Source: Nocardia sp. NBC_01730
Lineage (GTDB): Bacteria; Actinomycetota; Actinomycetes; Mycobacteriales; Mycobacteriaceae
Assembly (NCBI RefSeq): GCF_035920445.1
Contig: NZ_CP109162.1
Span: 1,426,001 to 1,490,000 of the forward strand
Length of the DNA: 64,000 nt
Direction of reading: 5' to 3'
Shown here in pieces: positions 18,048 to 26,756 of this stretch (position 1 is its first letter; every line of letters starts with the position of its first letter). A program made the translations under genes and the position numbers. Under the pieces are notes generated by a model. The model had not been told where the DNA came from and did not search any database. It was given only the letters and a program-made list of their open reading frames with translations.

Positions 18048-18738
18048 GGGGATCACGGTGACCTTCGGCGGTCACCGAGCATTGGACAATGCCGGGCTGT
18101 GCGCCGAGCCGGGCCAGATAACTGGTCTCATCGGCCCCAACGGCGCAGGCAAGAGCACGTTGTTCGACGTGATCTGCGGGCTGCGCAGACCGGTGTCGGG
18201 CCGGGTCACGATGAACGACCGGAATGTGACCCGGCTCGGTCCCGCACGACGGTCCAGACATGGGCTGGCCAGGACCTTCCAGCGCCTCGAGTTGTTCGGC
18301 CGGTTGAGTGTCCGCGACAACCTGCTGGTCGCTGCCGAACTCGGCAGGCACCGCAGGGAAGCTCGTCGAATCGTCGATGAGCTCATCGAGCGGCTCGGAC
18401 TGCACGAGGTCGCGGATGCCAACGCCGACGCGCTGCCGACCGGCACCGCCCGGCTGGTGGAAGTGGGCAGGGCGATGGCCGCACGGCCCAGCCTGATCCT
18501 GCTCGACGAGCCCGCGGCCGGTCTCGATCACACCGAAACCGACAGGTTCGCCGCGTTGTTGAAGTCGCTCGCCGAGGACGGCGTCGCGGTCTTGCTCGTC
18601 GAGCACGACATGGGTCTGGTGATGAGTGTGTGCGATCAGCTGTACGTCTTGGACCTCGGCAAGATCATCTGCTCTGGACCGTCCGAACTGGTCCGCCAGG
18701 ACAAGACCGTACTGGCCGCGTATTTGGGAGAAGGATGA
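18025..18738 (+). CDS. livG-like: LivG-type ABC importer ATPase
   Basis: Cytoplasmic ATPase, 237 residues. Walker A GPNGAGKST near residue 36, Q-loop region TFQRLELFGRLSVRDNLL, and Walker B LILLDEPAAGLDHTE are present. The expected ABC signature LSGGQ is replaced by ALPTGTARLVEVGRAMA, a weak form of the signature typical of LivG proteins. GTG start at 18025 with an AAGGAGG site; the first 23 bases lie inside the permease gene. It would pair with the following ATPase to power the fused permease. Confidence 0.9.
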   Translation: MPSQLEVEGITVTFGGHRALDNAGLCAEPGQITGLIGPNGAGKSTLFDVICGLRRPVSGRVTMNDRNVTRLGPARRSRHGLARTFQRLELFGRLSVRDNLLVAAELGRHRREARRIVDELIERLGLHEVADANADALPTGTARLVEVGRAMAARPSLILLDEPAAGLDHTETDRFAALLKSLAEDGVAVLLVEHDMGLVMSVCDQLYVLDLGKIICSGPSELVRQDKTVLAAYLGEG

Positions 18739-19439
18739 GTCCGCTACTCGAATTGCACGACGTGCGTGCGGCTTACGACGCGATCACGGTACTGCACGGG
18801 GTCGACCTCAATGTCGAGCCGGGTCAGCTGGTGGCGCTACTCGGACCGAACGGTGCCGGGAAGACGACGACACTGCGGGTAGCGGCGGGCGTGCACCCGA
18901 TCGCGTCCGGCCGGCTGACACTCGGTGGCCGGGACGTCACCGGGGCACGTCCGCGTGATCTGGCCCGTGCGGGTGTCTGCTTGATCCCCGAGGGCCGTGG
19001 CGTGTTCCCGAACATGTCAGTCCGGGACAATCTGCTGATGATGACCTTCACCGGCCGCTCGCGCGCCGAGATCGAGGAGATCGCGTTCGGCAGGTTTCCT
19101 ATCCTCGCGAAGCGAGCCGATCAGACCGCGGGCACGATGTCCGGCGGCGAGCAGCAGATGCTCGCCCTTGCCAGGGGCCTGACCACCGATCCCGCGATCC
19201 TGATGCTCGATGAGCTGTCCATGGGGTTGGCGCCGCTGGTGGTCGAGCGGCTCTACGAGCAGGTCGCCGAGATCGCCCGCGACGGCGTGGCGGTACTGGT
19301 CGTCGAGCAGTTCGCCTCGGCCGTGCTCGATATCGCCGACCACGCGGCCGTGCTGGTGCGCGGCCGAATCGAATACCGGGGGCGCCCAGACGGCGAACTC
19401 CGTCGCGAATTGGCCTCCCTCTATTTAGGAAGTAACTGA
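18735..19439 (+). CDS. livF-like: LivF-type ABC importer ATPase
   Basis: Second ATPase of the importer, 234 residues. Walker A GPNGAGKTTTLRVAAGV near residue 35, signature TMSGGEQQMLALARGL, Walker B ILMLDELSMGLAPLVVE and the switch region VVEQFASAVLDIADHA are all intact. The ATG at 18735 overlaps the LivG stop as ATGA, which fixes the start; longer in-frame versions would run through the LivG coding region. Its stop overlaps the start of a small membrane protein gene. Confidence 0.93.
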   Translation: MSPLLELHDVRAAYDAITVLHGVDLNVEPGQLVALLGPNGAGKTTTLRVAAGVHPIASGRLTLGGRDVTGARPRDLARAGVCLIPEGRGVFPNMSVRDNLLMMTFTGRSRAEIEEIAFGRFPILAKRADQTAGTMSGGEQQMLALARGLTTDPAILMLDELSMGLAPLVVERLYEQVAEIARDGVAVLVVEQFASAVLDIADHAAVLVRGRIEYRGRPDGELRRELASLYLGSN

Positions 19440-19810
19440 TGACAGAACCACGAGCTGACCGTTTCGTCCGTGAACTGGGCGAATTGAAGATCCCGGACCC
19501 GGCGGCGGGCCGGGGGAGCCTCTGGCTGCGCGTCGGTGGCGTGCTGATGGTGCTCGGTCCGGTGGCCGCCATCGTGGCCTATTTCCTGGCGCACAATACT
19601 TCTGATCCGCTCGAGCAGCGTGATGCCTTGGCTATCGCGCTCGCCGGGGTGGCGGTGAGTATTGTCGGCGCGGCACTATTTCTGCGGTACTCGCTGACCG
19701 GGGTCTTGCGATTCTGGATGGCACGTCAGTCCTACGACATCGCGGAACTCGGAGAGCGCCTGTCCGAGCGGAAGGTCGACCTCGACGGCATGGCGCCGGT
19801 ATCCCATTGA
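19439..19810 (+). CDS. Small two-helix membrane protein at the end of the importer operon
   Basis: Predicted inner-membrane protein of 123 residues with two hydrophobic segments (VGGVLMVLGPVAAIVAYFLA and IALAGVAVSIVGAALFLRYS) flanked by charged ends. The start overlaps the LivF stop, so it is part of the importer operon. I do not recognise a named family. Proteins of this shape recur at the ends of similar actinobacterial operons; an accessory role in transport is possible but unproven. A strong hairpin follows. Confidence 0.75.
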   Translation: MTEPRADRFVRELGELKIPDPAAGRGSLWLRVGGVLMVLGPVAAIVAYFLAHNTSDPLEQRDALAIALAGVAVSIVGAALFLRYSLTGVLRFWMARQSYDIAELGERLSERKVDLDGMAPVSH

Positions 19811-19816
19811 GCAACA

Positions 19817-19864
19817 CCGTTGCGGCGTGCCTCCGACTGTCAGGTCGGTCGCACGCCGCAACGG
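19817..19864. terminator. Bidirectional hairpin terminator after the importer operon
   Basis: A perfect 14-bp stem (CCGTTGCGGCGTGC pairing with GCACGCCGCAACGG) closes a 20-base loop that itself can fold as CCGAC/GTCGG. It lies between the convergent importer operon and the frameshifted dehydrogenase gene. Confidence 0.75.
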
Positions 19865-19888
19865 CATCTCGAAGCGAAAGGTCCGCGC

Positions 19889-20699
19889 TCACCAGGCTTC
19901 GGCGGCCACTTCGATGGCGGTGTCGAGTGCGCCCAAGTCAGCGCCTAGCTGGTCGGCCACCATGCGGACGGCGGCGACATCCTTGCTGAGGAATTCCCCG
20001 ACCTTCGAGTTGAACGAGGAGATCGACCCCTGTGCTGCCACGCTGGCCAATGCGCGGCAGGATGCGCTGGCGTGCGGCAGTGTGTCCAGCAGGGTCTGCT
20101 CATCGATCCCGAGTTGTCGTGCCAGTCCGATGGCTTCGGTGACCAGTCCGACCTGCGCCGCGAACAACGCGTTGTTGACCAGCTTCACGCGCTGTCCGGC
20201 ACCGACCCGGCCCCACGTGCAGGACCGGGCTGCCATAGCTCTGCAGCATCGGGCGGGCGCGGATCATGGTGGCCTTGTCGCCGCCGACGAACACGGCCAA
20301 TCTGCCTGCCTCGATATCGTGCGGACCGCCGCTCACGGGTGCGTCCAGCACGTTGATGCCGTGTGCACCGGCTTTATCTGCCACTGCTTTGATGGTGGCC
20401 GGGCTGCCGGTGGTGTGTACCACGAGGACCGACCCGACCGGCATGGTGGCGAGCAGTGGAGTGTCGAGACAGACCGCACGGACCTGCTCGTCGGTGAAAA
20501 CGCAGACGACCACCGCCGCCGCGTCGGTGCCTGCCGCGGCGGCGAACGAGACGGGCTCAGCGCCCATTTGTTTGACCGCTCTGCGTGATTGACCCGAGCG
20601 GCCTAGCGCACGCACGTGATGTCCGGTCGCGAGGAGGCGGCGCACCATCGGCGCGCCCATCCGTCCCGTCCCGATGAAACCGATCGACCCCGCCGTCAT
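19889..20699 (-). pseudogene. Frameshifted 3-hydroxyisobutyrate dehydrogenase-like gene
   Basis: NAD(P)-dependent beta-hydroxyacid dehydrogenase, 6-phosphogluconate-dehydrogenase-like, interrupted by one frameshift. The N-terminal Rossmann half (GFIGTGRMGAPMVRRLLATG, later DAPVSGGPHDIEAGRLAVFV) runs to about 20210 and the C-terminal half (VGAGQRVKLVNNALFAAQVG, with the catalytic Lys) continues in another frame. The break fits one extra G in the run read as GTGGGGCCGGGTC on the minus strand. Without the shift the protein would be about 270 residues, like its intact neighbour. It could be real decay or a homopolymer sequencing error. The start overlaps the neighbour's stop (ATGA), so the pair was an operon. 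Confidence 0.85.
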
Positions 20700-21508
20700 C
20701 GTGGGTGGCCCAGGAGGGCCAGCGTGGCATCGGCCGCGGTGAGTGCGATGCCGGTGTCGGCCTTGCTTGCCGCCGCGAGCTCGACGACCAATTCGATGTC
20801 TTTACGCAGCGTGTGTCCAGCGTGCTCGGCGATGCGCGCCAGCGTTCCGGCGAGAATACGACCGAGCGCGAAACTGTTCGCTGAGCCGTGTGCGATCACC
20901 TCGCCGAGCCGGGTCTGGTCGACGCCGAGCTGCTCGCCGAGTGCCATGGTGTTCGCCGCGGTCGCGAGATTAGCGGTGAACAGCAGATTGTTGAGCAGCT
21001 TGGTAACCTGACCTGCGCCGACATCGCCCAGATGCACCAGGGGATCGGCGTAGGTCTCGAACACCGGGCGACAACGCTCGAGAATCCCGGCCGGGCCGCC
21101 GACCATGACCAGCAGGCGCCCTTCGGCCGCAGCCGGCGCCCCGCCGCTCACCGCCGCATCGATCAGCGAAACGCCCTGTGCCGCGGCAACCTCGGCGAGC
21201 TGACGACAGGTATCAGGATGAACTGTGCTGTGCACGGCAATCACACCGCCCGCAGACATCCCCGCCAGCACTCCGTGCTCACCGGTGAGCACGGCCCGCA
21301 GATCGTCGTCGTTGCCCACACACAGACAGACCAGATCACTGGCCTGTGCCAGCTCGGTCGGTGAGCCTGCGATCTGCGCAGAGGTATCGGCGAACGGCTC
21401 GAGCGATGCGGGCCGCCGTGCCCATAGTGTTGTCTGGTAGCCCGCTGAGACGATCCGCTGTGCGATCGGCGCGCCCTGACTACCCAATCCGATGAATCCG
21501 ACGCGCAT
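20696..21508 (-). CDS. 3-hydroxyisobutyrate dehydrogenase-like (beta-hydroxyacid dehydrogenase) protein
   Basis: NAD(P)-dependent dehydrogenase of 270 residues, full length for the family. N-terminal Rossmann motif GFIGLGSQGAPIAQRI, substrate-site segment DAAVSGGAPAAAEGRLLVMV, and the catalytic-lysine helix GAGQVTKLLNNLLFTANLAT. The ATG at 21508 is chosen because the family starts MRVGFIGLG; the frame upstream is non-conserved. It would oxidise a beta-hydroxy acid to an aldehyde or keto acid. It is paired with a frameshifted paralogue downstream and lies behind DoxX and the P450 set, possibly in one long minus-strand operon. Confidence 0.88.
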   Translation of the reverse strand: MRVGFIGLGSQGAPIAQRIVSAGYQTTLWARRPASLEPFADTSAQIAGSPTELAQASDLVCLCVGNDDDLRAVLTGEHGVLAGMSAGGVIAVHSTVHPDTCRQLAEVAAAQGVSLIDAAVSGGAPAAAEGRLLVMVGGPAGILERCRPVFETYADPLVHLGDVGAGQVTKLLNNLLFTANLATAANTMALGEQLGVDQTRLGEVIAHGSANSFALGRILAGTLARIAEHAGHTLRKDIELVVELAAASKADTGIALTAADATLALLGHPR

Positions 21509-21536
21509 CAGCGCACCTCCACTTCGACCATATTTC

Positions 21537-22040
21537 TCACGCGGCCGCCTGGGGTTGCGGCCGCCAGAACACCGCGAGCAGTCCTGCGGTCGACACCACG
21601 GCCGCACCGACGGCGACGCCGCCGCCGACCCAGCCGGCGATTTCGATATCGGCGGTGTGGTCGATCGACAACCGGCCGGGCCCGAGCAACGCCAGTGCGA
21701 GCGCTACGACAGCCAGCACCAGCACGTATTCGTAGCCCTCCTTGAATACGAAGAATCCGTTCGGCCGGTGCGCGAGCAGACCGGCGACGAGCATCACCGC
21801 GATGACCGCAGCGCAGGCCAGCGGCGTCAGCAGGCCGAGGATCAGCAGCACTCCGGCGCCGATTTCGGTGATCACGCTCAGCCATGCCTGCAGTGGTCCG
21901 TTGCGCAGCCCGAGGCCGCTGAACCAGCGAGCGGTACCCGCGATCCGGCCGCCACCGCGCCAGTGGTTGAGCCCGTGCGCGATCATCGTCGCGCCAACGA
22001 CCAGTCGGATCAGCGCCGACGCGATATCCGTGACATCCAT
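21537..22040 (-). CDS. DoxX-family integral membrane protein
   Basis: Membrane protein of 167 residues with four predicted hydrophobic helices. Family-type segments are MIAHGLNHWRGGGRIAGTARW, given here only in part as AHGLNHWRGGG, then AVIAVMLVAGLLAHRPNGFF and YVLVLAVVALALALLGPGRL. DoxX proteins are often found next to oxidoreductases; proposed roles involve membrane redox or respiratory partners, but their function is not firmly known. It lies between the P450 and the dehydrogenase pair on the same strand. The start ATG at 22040 is preceded by AAAGGAG. Confidence 0.82.
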   Translation of the reverse strand: MDVTDIASALIRLVVGATMIAHGLNHWRGGGRIAGTARWFSGLGLRNGPLQAWLSVITEIGAGVLLILGLLTPLACAAVIAVMLVAGLLAHRPNGFFVFKEGYEYVLVLAVVALALALLGPGRLSIDHTADIEIAGWVGGGVAVGAAVVSTAGLLAVFWRPQPQAAA

Positions 22041-22132
22041 TGATCGAACTCCTTTGCCACGCTTCGCGGCTCCATCGAATTGCCTTGCAGGACTAGGGAT
22101 GAGCGCATCGAGTTCGGCAACGCCCGGGCCGA

Positions 22133-23497
22133 TCAGGCGATTTCCGCCTCGTGTTGACGGGCTGCGACGGGTGCTGGGAGTTCCTGTTCGTCGCAGATCC
22201 GCTGCAGTGTCGTCAGCGTCTCGTCGAGTCCGGCTCCCAGCCGCGGACCGGGCGTGAATGTCGCGGGTAGATGACGCATGCCCTGGATGACGCCGATCGT
22301 GTCGTAGTGCACCGTGCCCGCTGGATCACACCAATAGTCCGGCATCCGATCGAGTACGGCGAGCACCATGCGTTTGAACACGGTGCGGGCCACATTCGAG
22401 CCGATACACCGATGGATCCCGAGTCCGAAGCTGTAGTGGCGGTTACGCCGCCGATCGAGGATTACCTGGTTCGGCTCTTCGAACGTCTTCGGATCCCGGT
22501 TGGCCATCGCCCAGGACAGCCATACCCGGTCGCCTTCCTTGAACTCGGTGCCTGCGACATGACAATCCTCGGCGATCGTGCGTCCGTCACCTGGTGCCGG
22601 GCAATAGAAGCGCAGGAATTCCTCGGTGGCCGAATCGAGGATCTCGTTCAGGTCCCGGCTGAGTATCTCGCGCTCTTCCTGGTTTTCCGACAGCCATTCC
22701 AGCGAGTGCGCTGTGAGCGCGGTTGTCGTATCGAAACCGCCGCCGATCAGCAGGCCGAGCATGCCGAGCATTTCGATGTCGGCCAGTGGTTCGCCATTCA
22801 ACGTGGCATTGGCGATGGCGTTGATCATGCCGGGCCGGGGGTGCTGTTTGATCTCGTACAGGCTGAGCATCAGGTCCCGGCCCATTTCCTGATGCAACTG
22901 CGCGACACGGGGGTAGTCCGGAGAATCGGGCCTGGTGTAGATCGACGCGTGAGCAGGCTCGTTGTAGATCGCCCATTTTTTGATCGGGATGCCCAACATG
23001 GCCAGTGTGAGGACCGCGGGTACGATATTGGCCAGCTCGTCGACGAAATCGATGGAACCAGATTCGATTCGCTCATCGATGGCGGCGCGGATCACCTCGT
23101 CGATAAAGGGCACCCACCGGGCGACGGCGGCGGGCGAGAGATACGGATTGAGTACCGAGCGGACTTCACGATGCTCGGGTTCGTCCATCTCCAGAATGCC
23201 GCCACGAACCCCGTTCACCCGTGGTGGCGTCGGAATGGAAATACCCTGGTACCCGCGCCGTTGACCTGCCGGATCATGGTCGTTGGAGACATGCGGGCAC
23301 CGGGCCAGTTCGAAGACCTCGCGGTTGCCTGCAGCCACCCAGTGGCCGCCATGGGTGTCGGACCCGGCGATCGGACACTGTTCGTGCATTTCCATGGTGG
23401 TCGCGACGAATTGCTCTCGATATTCGGGAGCGAAGCGGTCGAAGGAAAATTCCGGTTGTTTGCGTCCCTCGTCGGTCGCCACGTTACGGGCGCTCAT
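22133..23497 (-). CDS. Cytochrome P450, first of two paralogues
   Basis: Soluble bacterial P450 monooxygenase of 454 residues. The I-helix oxygen-binding segment reads LLIGGGFDTTTALTAH, the K-helix ExxR lies in SATEEFLRFYCPAP, and the haem-binding loop FGLGIHRCIG places the thiolate ligand at Cys364. An N-terminal part with MDEPEHREVRSVLNPYLSP completes the fold, with no membrane anchor. It is followed on the same strand by its likely electron donor, a 63-residue ferredoxin whose gene lies upstream, and by an SDR that would oxidise the hydroxylated product. It is closely similar throughout to the second P450 at 53266-54633. The substrate is unknown. Confidence 0.95.
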   Translation of the reverse strand: MSARNVATDEGRKQPEFSFDRFAPEYREQFVATTMEMHEQCPIAGSDTHGGHWVAAGNREVFELARCPHVSNDHDPAGQRRGYQGISIPTPPRVNGVRGGILEMDEPEHREVRSVLNPYLSPAAVARWVPFIDEVIRAAIDERIESGSIDFVDELANIVPAVLTLAMLGIPIKKWAIYNEPAHASIYTRPDSPDYPRVAQLHQEMGRDLMLSLYEIKQHPRPGMINAIANATLNGEPLADIEMLGMLGLLIGGGFDTTTALTAHSLEWLSENQEEREILSRDLNEILDSATEEFLRFYCPAPGDGRTIAEDCHVAGTEFKEGDRVWLSWAMANRDPKTFEEPNQVILDRRRNRHYSFGLGIHRCIGSNVARTVFKRMVLAVLDRMPDYWCDPAGTVHYDTIGVIQGMRHLPATFTPGPRLGAGLDETLTTLQRICDEQELPAPVAARQHEAEIA

Positions 23498-23509
23498 GGC
23501 GGTGTCCTC

Positions 23510-23701
23510 TCACAAAATGGCGATGGCGCGTTCAGGGCAAGAGTTCACGGCTTCTCGTACCTCGTCCATCTGATCGGGAGGGACGTCCTCGCTGACCGCC
23601 GAGGAATGACCATCTATTTCGCTCAGCTCGAATGACCGAGGGGCTGCCATCGCACACAGGGTATGGCCCTGGCATCGCGTGGAATCGACTCGAACTTTCA
23701 C
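23510..23701 (-). CDS. Ferredoxin, P450-associated single-cluster type
   Basis: Small electron carrier of 63 residues, with cluster ligands Cys10, Cys16 and Cys55 in CQGHTLC and NSCPE. A histidine occupies the position of the missing ligand, as in the CxxHxxC ferredoxins that accompany actinobacterial P450s. The start is GTG at 23701 with AGGACAG upstream; its length then equals that of its paralogue at 54682. It lies between the SDR and the P450 on the same strand and would pass electrons from a ferredoxin reductase, not found in this window, to the P450. Confidence 0.92.
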   Translation of the reverse strand: MKVRVDSTRCQGHTLCAMAAPRSFELSEIDGHSSAVSEDVPPDQMDEVREAVNSCPERAIAIL

Positions 23702-23715
23702 GGCATTCTGTCCTT

Positions 23716-24576
23716 TCAGATGTGGTAGTCGTGCCACTTCAGATAGCCGCCCGCGTCGATGCGCAGCTGCGTACCGGTGATGTACCGAGACTCGTCGGAG
23801 GCCAGGAACAGCACGGCGTTGCTGATCTCCTCGGGCTCGACGAAGGGAATAGGCATGGCCTGCTGGACATAGAAGGCGGGCTCGGCATCCGCACGAGTCG
23901 GGTGCTCCAGGTCCGGACGGAAAGAGCGGTACATGGGATCGCTCTGCAACATCGGAGTATTGCAGTTGGTCGGATGGACCACATTCGCACGGATGTTCTT
24001 CACCGCGATGTGCGTGGCGAGTTCGTGGATGAACATCGACAGGCCGCGCTTGGCAACCATGTACGCCACGCCGCCGGGATCCTTGCCCGGCTGATCCACC
24101 TTGCTGACATCCATCAGCGCGGCGAGCGAGCCGGTGGCGATGATGGACGCACCGTCGGTCAGATACGGCAGTGCGGCGTGGATCGTGTTGATGACGCCGA
24201 CCAGGTTGGTGTCGATGACATCGGTCCAGGCCTGCCACTGGGGCTCGCCCTTCATGCCGGCGATGCCGGCCTGGGCCACGACGATGTCGAGCCGACCCAG
24301 TTCGTCGACGCCACGCTTCACGGCATCGCGCATCTGCGCGGCATCGCGCACGTCCGCCTGGATGGCGATGATGCGCCTACCCGCCTTTTCGACGAGCCGA
24401 GCGGTTTCGTCGAGGTCCTCTCGGCTGGCCAGCTTGTACCCGATCGAGTCGATGTCCTGGCAGATGTCGACTGCGATGATGTCAGCGCCCTCGGACGCCA
24501 GCCGCACCGCATGAGACCGGCCCTGGCCCCGTGCCGCACCGGAAATAAAGGCGACCTTGCCCTCAACGCGTCCCAC
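23716..24576 (-). CDS. Mycofactocin-coupled-type short-chain dehydrogenase
   Basis: SDR of 286 residues, longer than classical SDRs. The dinucleotide motif is SGAARGQGRSHAVRLASEGA, with an insertion around DICQDIDSIGYKLASREDL that marks the mycofactocin-coupled subfamily. The active site reads YMVAKRGLSMF (Tyr-x3-Lys) after a serine in ATGSLAA, and the C terminus TGTQLRIDAGGYLK is typical. Such enzymes hold their nicotinamide tightly and pass electrons to the peptide-derived cofactor mycofactocin; no mycofactocin biosynthesis genes lie in this window. It is the first gene of the SDR-ferredoxin-P450-DoxX-dehydrogenase series and probably oxidises the P450 product alcohol. Confidence 0.88.
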   Translation of the reverse strand: MGRVEGKVAFISGAARGQGRSHAVRLASEGADIIAVDICQDIDSIGYKLASREDLDETARLVEKAGRRIIAIQADVRDAAQMRDAVKRGVDELGRLDIVVAQAGIAGMKGEPQWQAWTDVIDTNLVGVINTIHAALPYLTDGASIIATGSLAALMDVSKVDQPGKDPGGVAYMVAKRGLSMFIHELATHIAVKNIRANVVHPTNCNTPMLQSDPMYRSFRPDLEHPTRADAEPAFYVQQAMPIPFVEPEEISNAVLFLASDESRYITGTQLRIDAGGYLKWHDYHI

Positions 24577-24720
24577 TGGTGGTCCTCTCAGATGTGTTTT
24601 TGCAACCGGAAACGGTGAGCGAGTGATCTAGCTGTTACGGCCTTCGTCGGCCCGGATCCGCCCGGCGATATGTGCGGTGGCCACGCTCCCGCGTCCGCGA
24701 GAATTGTCATTCTAGTTTTT

Positions 24721-24735
24721 GAGAACGGTACTCTC
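24721..24735. promoter_or_regulatory. Operator copy 5
   Basis: GAGAACGGTACTCTC, an inverted repeat with one change in each half. It lies 145 bases before the SDR start of the P450 operon. A looser match with a four-base centre, GAGAATTGTCATTCT, lies at 24699-24713. Together with the hairpin at 24827 this accounts for the 370-base gap before the next gene, which otherwise holds nothing recognisable. Confidence 0.7.
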
Positions 24736-24826
24736 GCGAAGTGTCTGTACGCAAGACCCGGCAGCTCGACTCCGGCGGGTGAGTCATTCGACGCGCGGCA
24801 ATCCGGCACGGGCATGGATAGGGGGA

Positions 24827-24863
24827 GCCGCCCGCGGATCAAGGGCAGTGATCCGCGGGCGGC
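24827..24863. terminator. Hairpin terminator after the amidohydrolase operon
   Basis: A perfect 15-bp stem (GCCGCCCGCGGATCA with TGATCCGCGGGCGGC) and a seven-base loop. On the minus strand it follows the small barrel-protein gene and precedes the operator of the P450 operon, so it likely separates the two transcription units. No T tract is seen. Confidence 0.72.
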
Positions 24864-24950
24864 TTGGCGACCGTCGGTGAGAAGTCCCAGACCTTCCCGT
24901 CGGCGGAGATATCGGTGTGGCACTGGAGCGGCTGTCCCCGGCAGGGTCGG

Positions 24951-25253
24951 TCAGACAGGTTGCCAGGCAGTCACTTTCGTGGCGGCCGGGTCCAGGGCTG
25001 GGCTGATCCGGTGTCGCCCGTCAGCGGACCGGGCTTGTATTTCCTTGAAGACCGCATCGAAGTCTCCATCGATCTCGTACACCGCGAGATAGTCGAACTG
25101 TGCGGGTCTGCCGCCGAGTGGCCGACCGCGGTAGCGCGCGCACGACTTCACTCCCGGTATTTCCAGCAGGTCAGGGACGTGCACCTCGTTGTACCATTTA
25201 TTGTATTCTTCATCCATGCCCGCGCGAGGGGTGGAAAAGACCATCAACTGCAC
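24951..25253 (-). CDS. Small dimeric alpha/beta-barrel (EthD-like) protein
   Basis: Cytosolic protein of 100 residues. The pattern LMVFSTPRAGMDEEYNKWYN, EVHVPDLLEIPGVKSCARY and later YLAVYEIDGDFDAVFKEI matches the ferredoxin-like barrel of EthD and related small monooxygenase or accessory proteins, with the typical W-Y-x5-H-VPD element. It lies 27 bases after the amidohydrolase gene in the same operon. Similar pairs occur in actinobacterial catabolic loci. The exact role, perhaps handling a reactive intermediate, is unknown. Confidence 0.75.
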   Translation of the reverse strand: MQLMVFSTPRAGMDEEYNKWYNEVHVPDLLEIPGVKSCARYRGRPLGGRPAQFDYLAVYEIDGDFDAVFKEIQARSADGRHRISPALDPAATKVTAWQPV

Positions 25254-25280
25254 AGTATGTCCTCTTTGGTGGTCGAATGA

Positions 25281-26537
25281 TCAGCTGGCATGCTGGGCGG
25301 CGAAACGTTCGGCCCATTCCTTTCGCGGGCGGATGGTGAGGTCGACATCCTTTGCCTTTTCGCGCAGGGCGGCGACGGTAGCTTCCTCGCGCGGGACGTG
25401 CGTGAAAGGATCCCAGTTGAGAACTCGGCAGGCATTTTGCCAGGTGATCTGGTGGATGTCTGCGTCGTCGGCACCTGCGGCGAGGAGCTCGTCGAGGACG
25501 AACTCCGGGGCGTCGGGGAACAGTGAGTCGGAGTGCGGGTAGTCGCATTCCCAGGCGATGATATCGATGCCGATTTCGTGGCGCATTTTCAGCGAAGTCT
25601 TGTCGGTGACGTAGCAGGCGATCACATGCTCACGGAATACGTCACTCGGCAGTCGGCCGCCGAAGTCGCGGCGGAGCCATTTCTGGTTGGTGTAATGACG
25701 ATCGGAGCGGTCGAGATAGAACGGAATCCAGCCGATCCCGCCTTCGGACAGGGCAACCTTCAGTCCGGGGTAGGTCCGCAGCGCGGGGCCCCACAGTAGA
25801 TCCTGGATGGCAAGCTGGGACACCGTCGGTGCCAGGCACATGAGGTTGTCGATCGGTGCGTCCGGGGCCAGTCGGAGTGCGCCGAAACCCTGTCCGATAT
25901 GCAGGTTCATCACCAGTCCGGTCTCCGACAGTGCGGTGAAGACCGGCGCCCAGTAATCGCCGTCATGGTACGAGGGCAGTCCGTCGATGTGCGGAAGTTC
26001 GGGCATCGTGACACCGCGGAAGCCCTTTGCGGCGACCCGGTTGATTTCGGCGACAGCCAACGCGGGCTCCCACAGCGGGAGGATCGCGTTCGGGATGAAC
26101 CGGCCGGGGTAGGTCGCACACCACTCGTCGATATGCCAGTCGTTATAGGCCGAAATCACCGCGACAGTGATCTCGTCCTTGAACTGACTCAGGTGCCCGG
26201 CGCTGAACCCGGCGAAGGTCGGAAAACACATCGAGGACAGGATGCCGTTGGCGTTCATATCGGCGACCCGGTCGTGGATGTCGTAGACACCGGGGCGCAT
26301 CTCCGCGTACTGGGCCGGGTTCTTGTCCCATTCTTCCTTCGGCCAGCCCACCACCGCGTTCAACCCGGTCACGCCGACTGGCTTGTCCCGGTAGACCCAC
26401 TGATCGACGCCCTGGTCATTGGTGATCAGTTTCGGGATGTAGTCAGCGTATTTCTTCGGGGTGTGCCGGTCGAACATGTCGGCCGGTTCGACGACATGGT
26501 CGTCGATGCTGACCAGGATCATGTCATTGAAGTTCAT
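25281..26537 (-). CDS. Amidohydrolase-2 family protein (decarboxylase/hydrolase type)
   Basis: TIM-barrel metal-dependent hydrolase-like protein of 418 residues. The N-terminal metal motif is DDHVVEPADMFDRH, with histidines later in MNLHIGQG and the conserved ECDYPHSDS near the end. This architecture is shared with ACMSD-type decarboxylases and amidohydrolase-2 enzymes. ATG at 26537 is chosen because GAGGAAA precedes it and because the family starts here; the upstream extension crosses the operator. It heads a two-gene operon with a small barrel protein. A paralogue closes the window at 62735. Substrate unknown. Confidence 0.87.
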   Translation of the reverse strand: MNFNDMILVSIDDHVVEPADMFDRHTPKKYADYIPKLITNDQGVDQWVYRDKPVGVTGLNAVVGWPKEEWDKNPAQYAEMRPGVYDIHDRVADMNANGILSSMCFPTFAGFSAGHLSQFKDEITVAVISAYNDWHIDEWCATYPGRFIPNAILPLWEPALAVAEINRVAAKGFRGVTMPELPHIDGLPSYHDGDYWAPVFTALSETGLVMNLHIGQGFGALRLAPDAPIDNLMCLAPTVSQLAIQDLLWGPALRTYPGLKVALSEGGIGWIPFYLDRSDRHYTNQKWLRRDFGGRLPSDVFREHVIACYVTDKTSLKMRHEIGIDIIAWECDYPHSDSLFPDAPEFVLDELLAAGADDADIHQITWQNACRVLNWDPFTHVPREEATVAALREKAKDVDLTIRPRKEWAERFAAQHAS

Positions 26538-26616
26538 CGGTTTCCTCAGTGTCATGGGGATCAAGGCGTGGTCGCGCGGCCCGGGCCACTGTGTGAGATG
26601 GTCAGTCTCCATTGTG

Positions 26617-26631
26617 GAGAATGACACTCTC
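26617..26631. promoter_or_regulatory. Operator copy 6
   Basis: GAGAATGACACTCTC, one mismatch from the consensus, 80 bases before the amidohydrolase start. It lies just beyond the truncated end of the conservon GTPase remnant, as if the amidohydrolase promoter had replaced the end of that gene. Confidence 0.72.
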
Positions 26632-26756
26632 GACACCTGATGCGACGATACACCCAACGTCTGCGGGTGCGACAGAAGTCTGCCTATTTCCGGGGCTGGG
26701 ACGGTGTTCGTCATCGCTGTCAACCGCAGTCGCGGAACCGGGCTTGGTGCAGCCGG

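Noticed and set aside
16508..18061. A 517-codon open frame overlapping the fused permease
   Set aside because: It is rich in Arg and Gly, out of frame with the clear LivH-LivM protein, and has no recognisable motif; a high-GC shadow.
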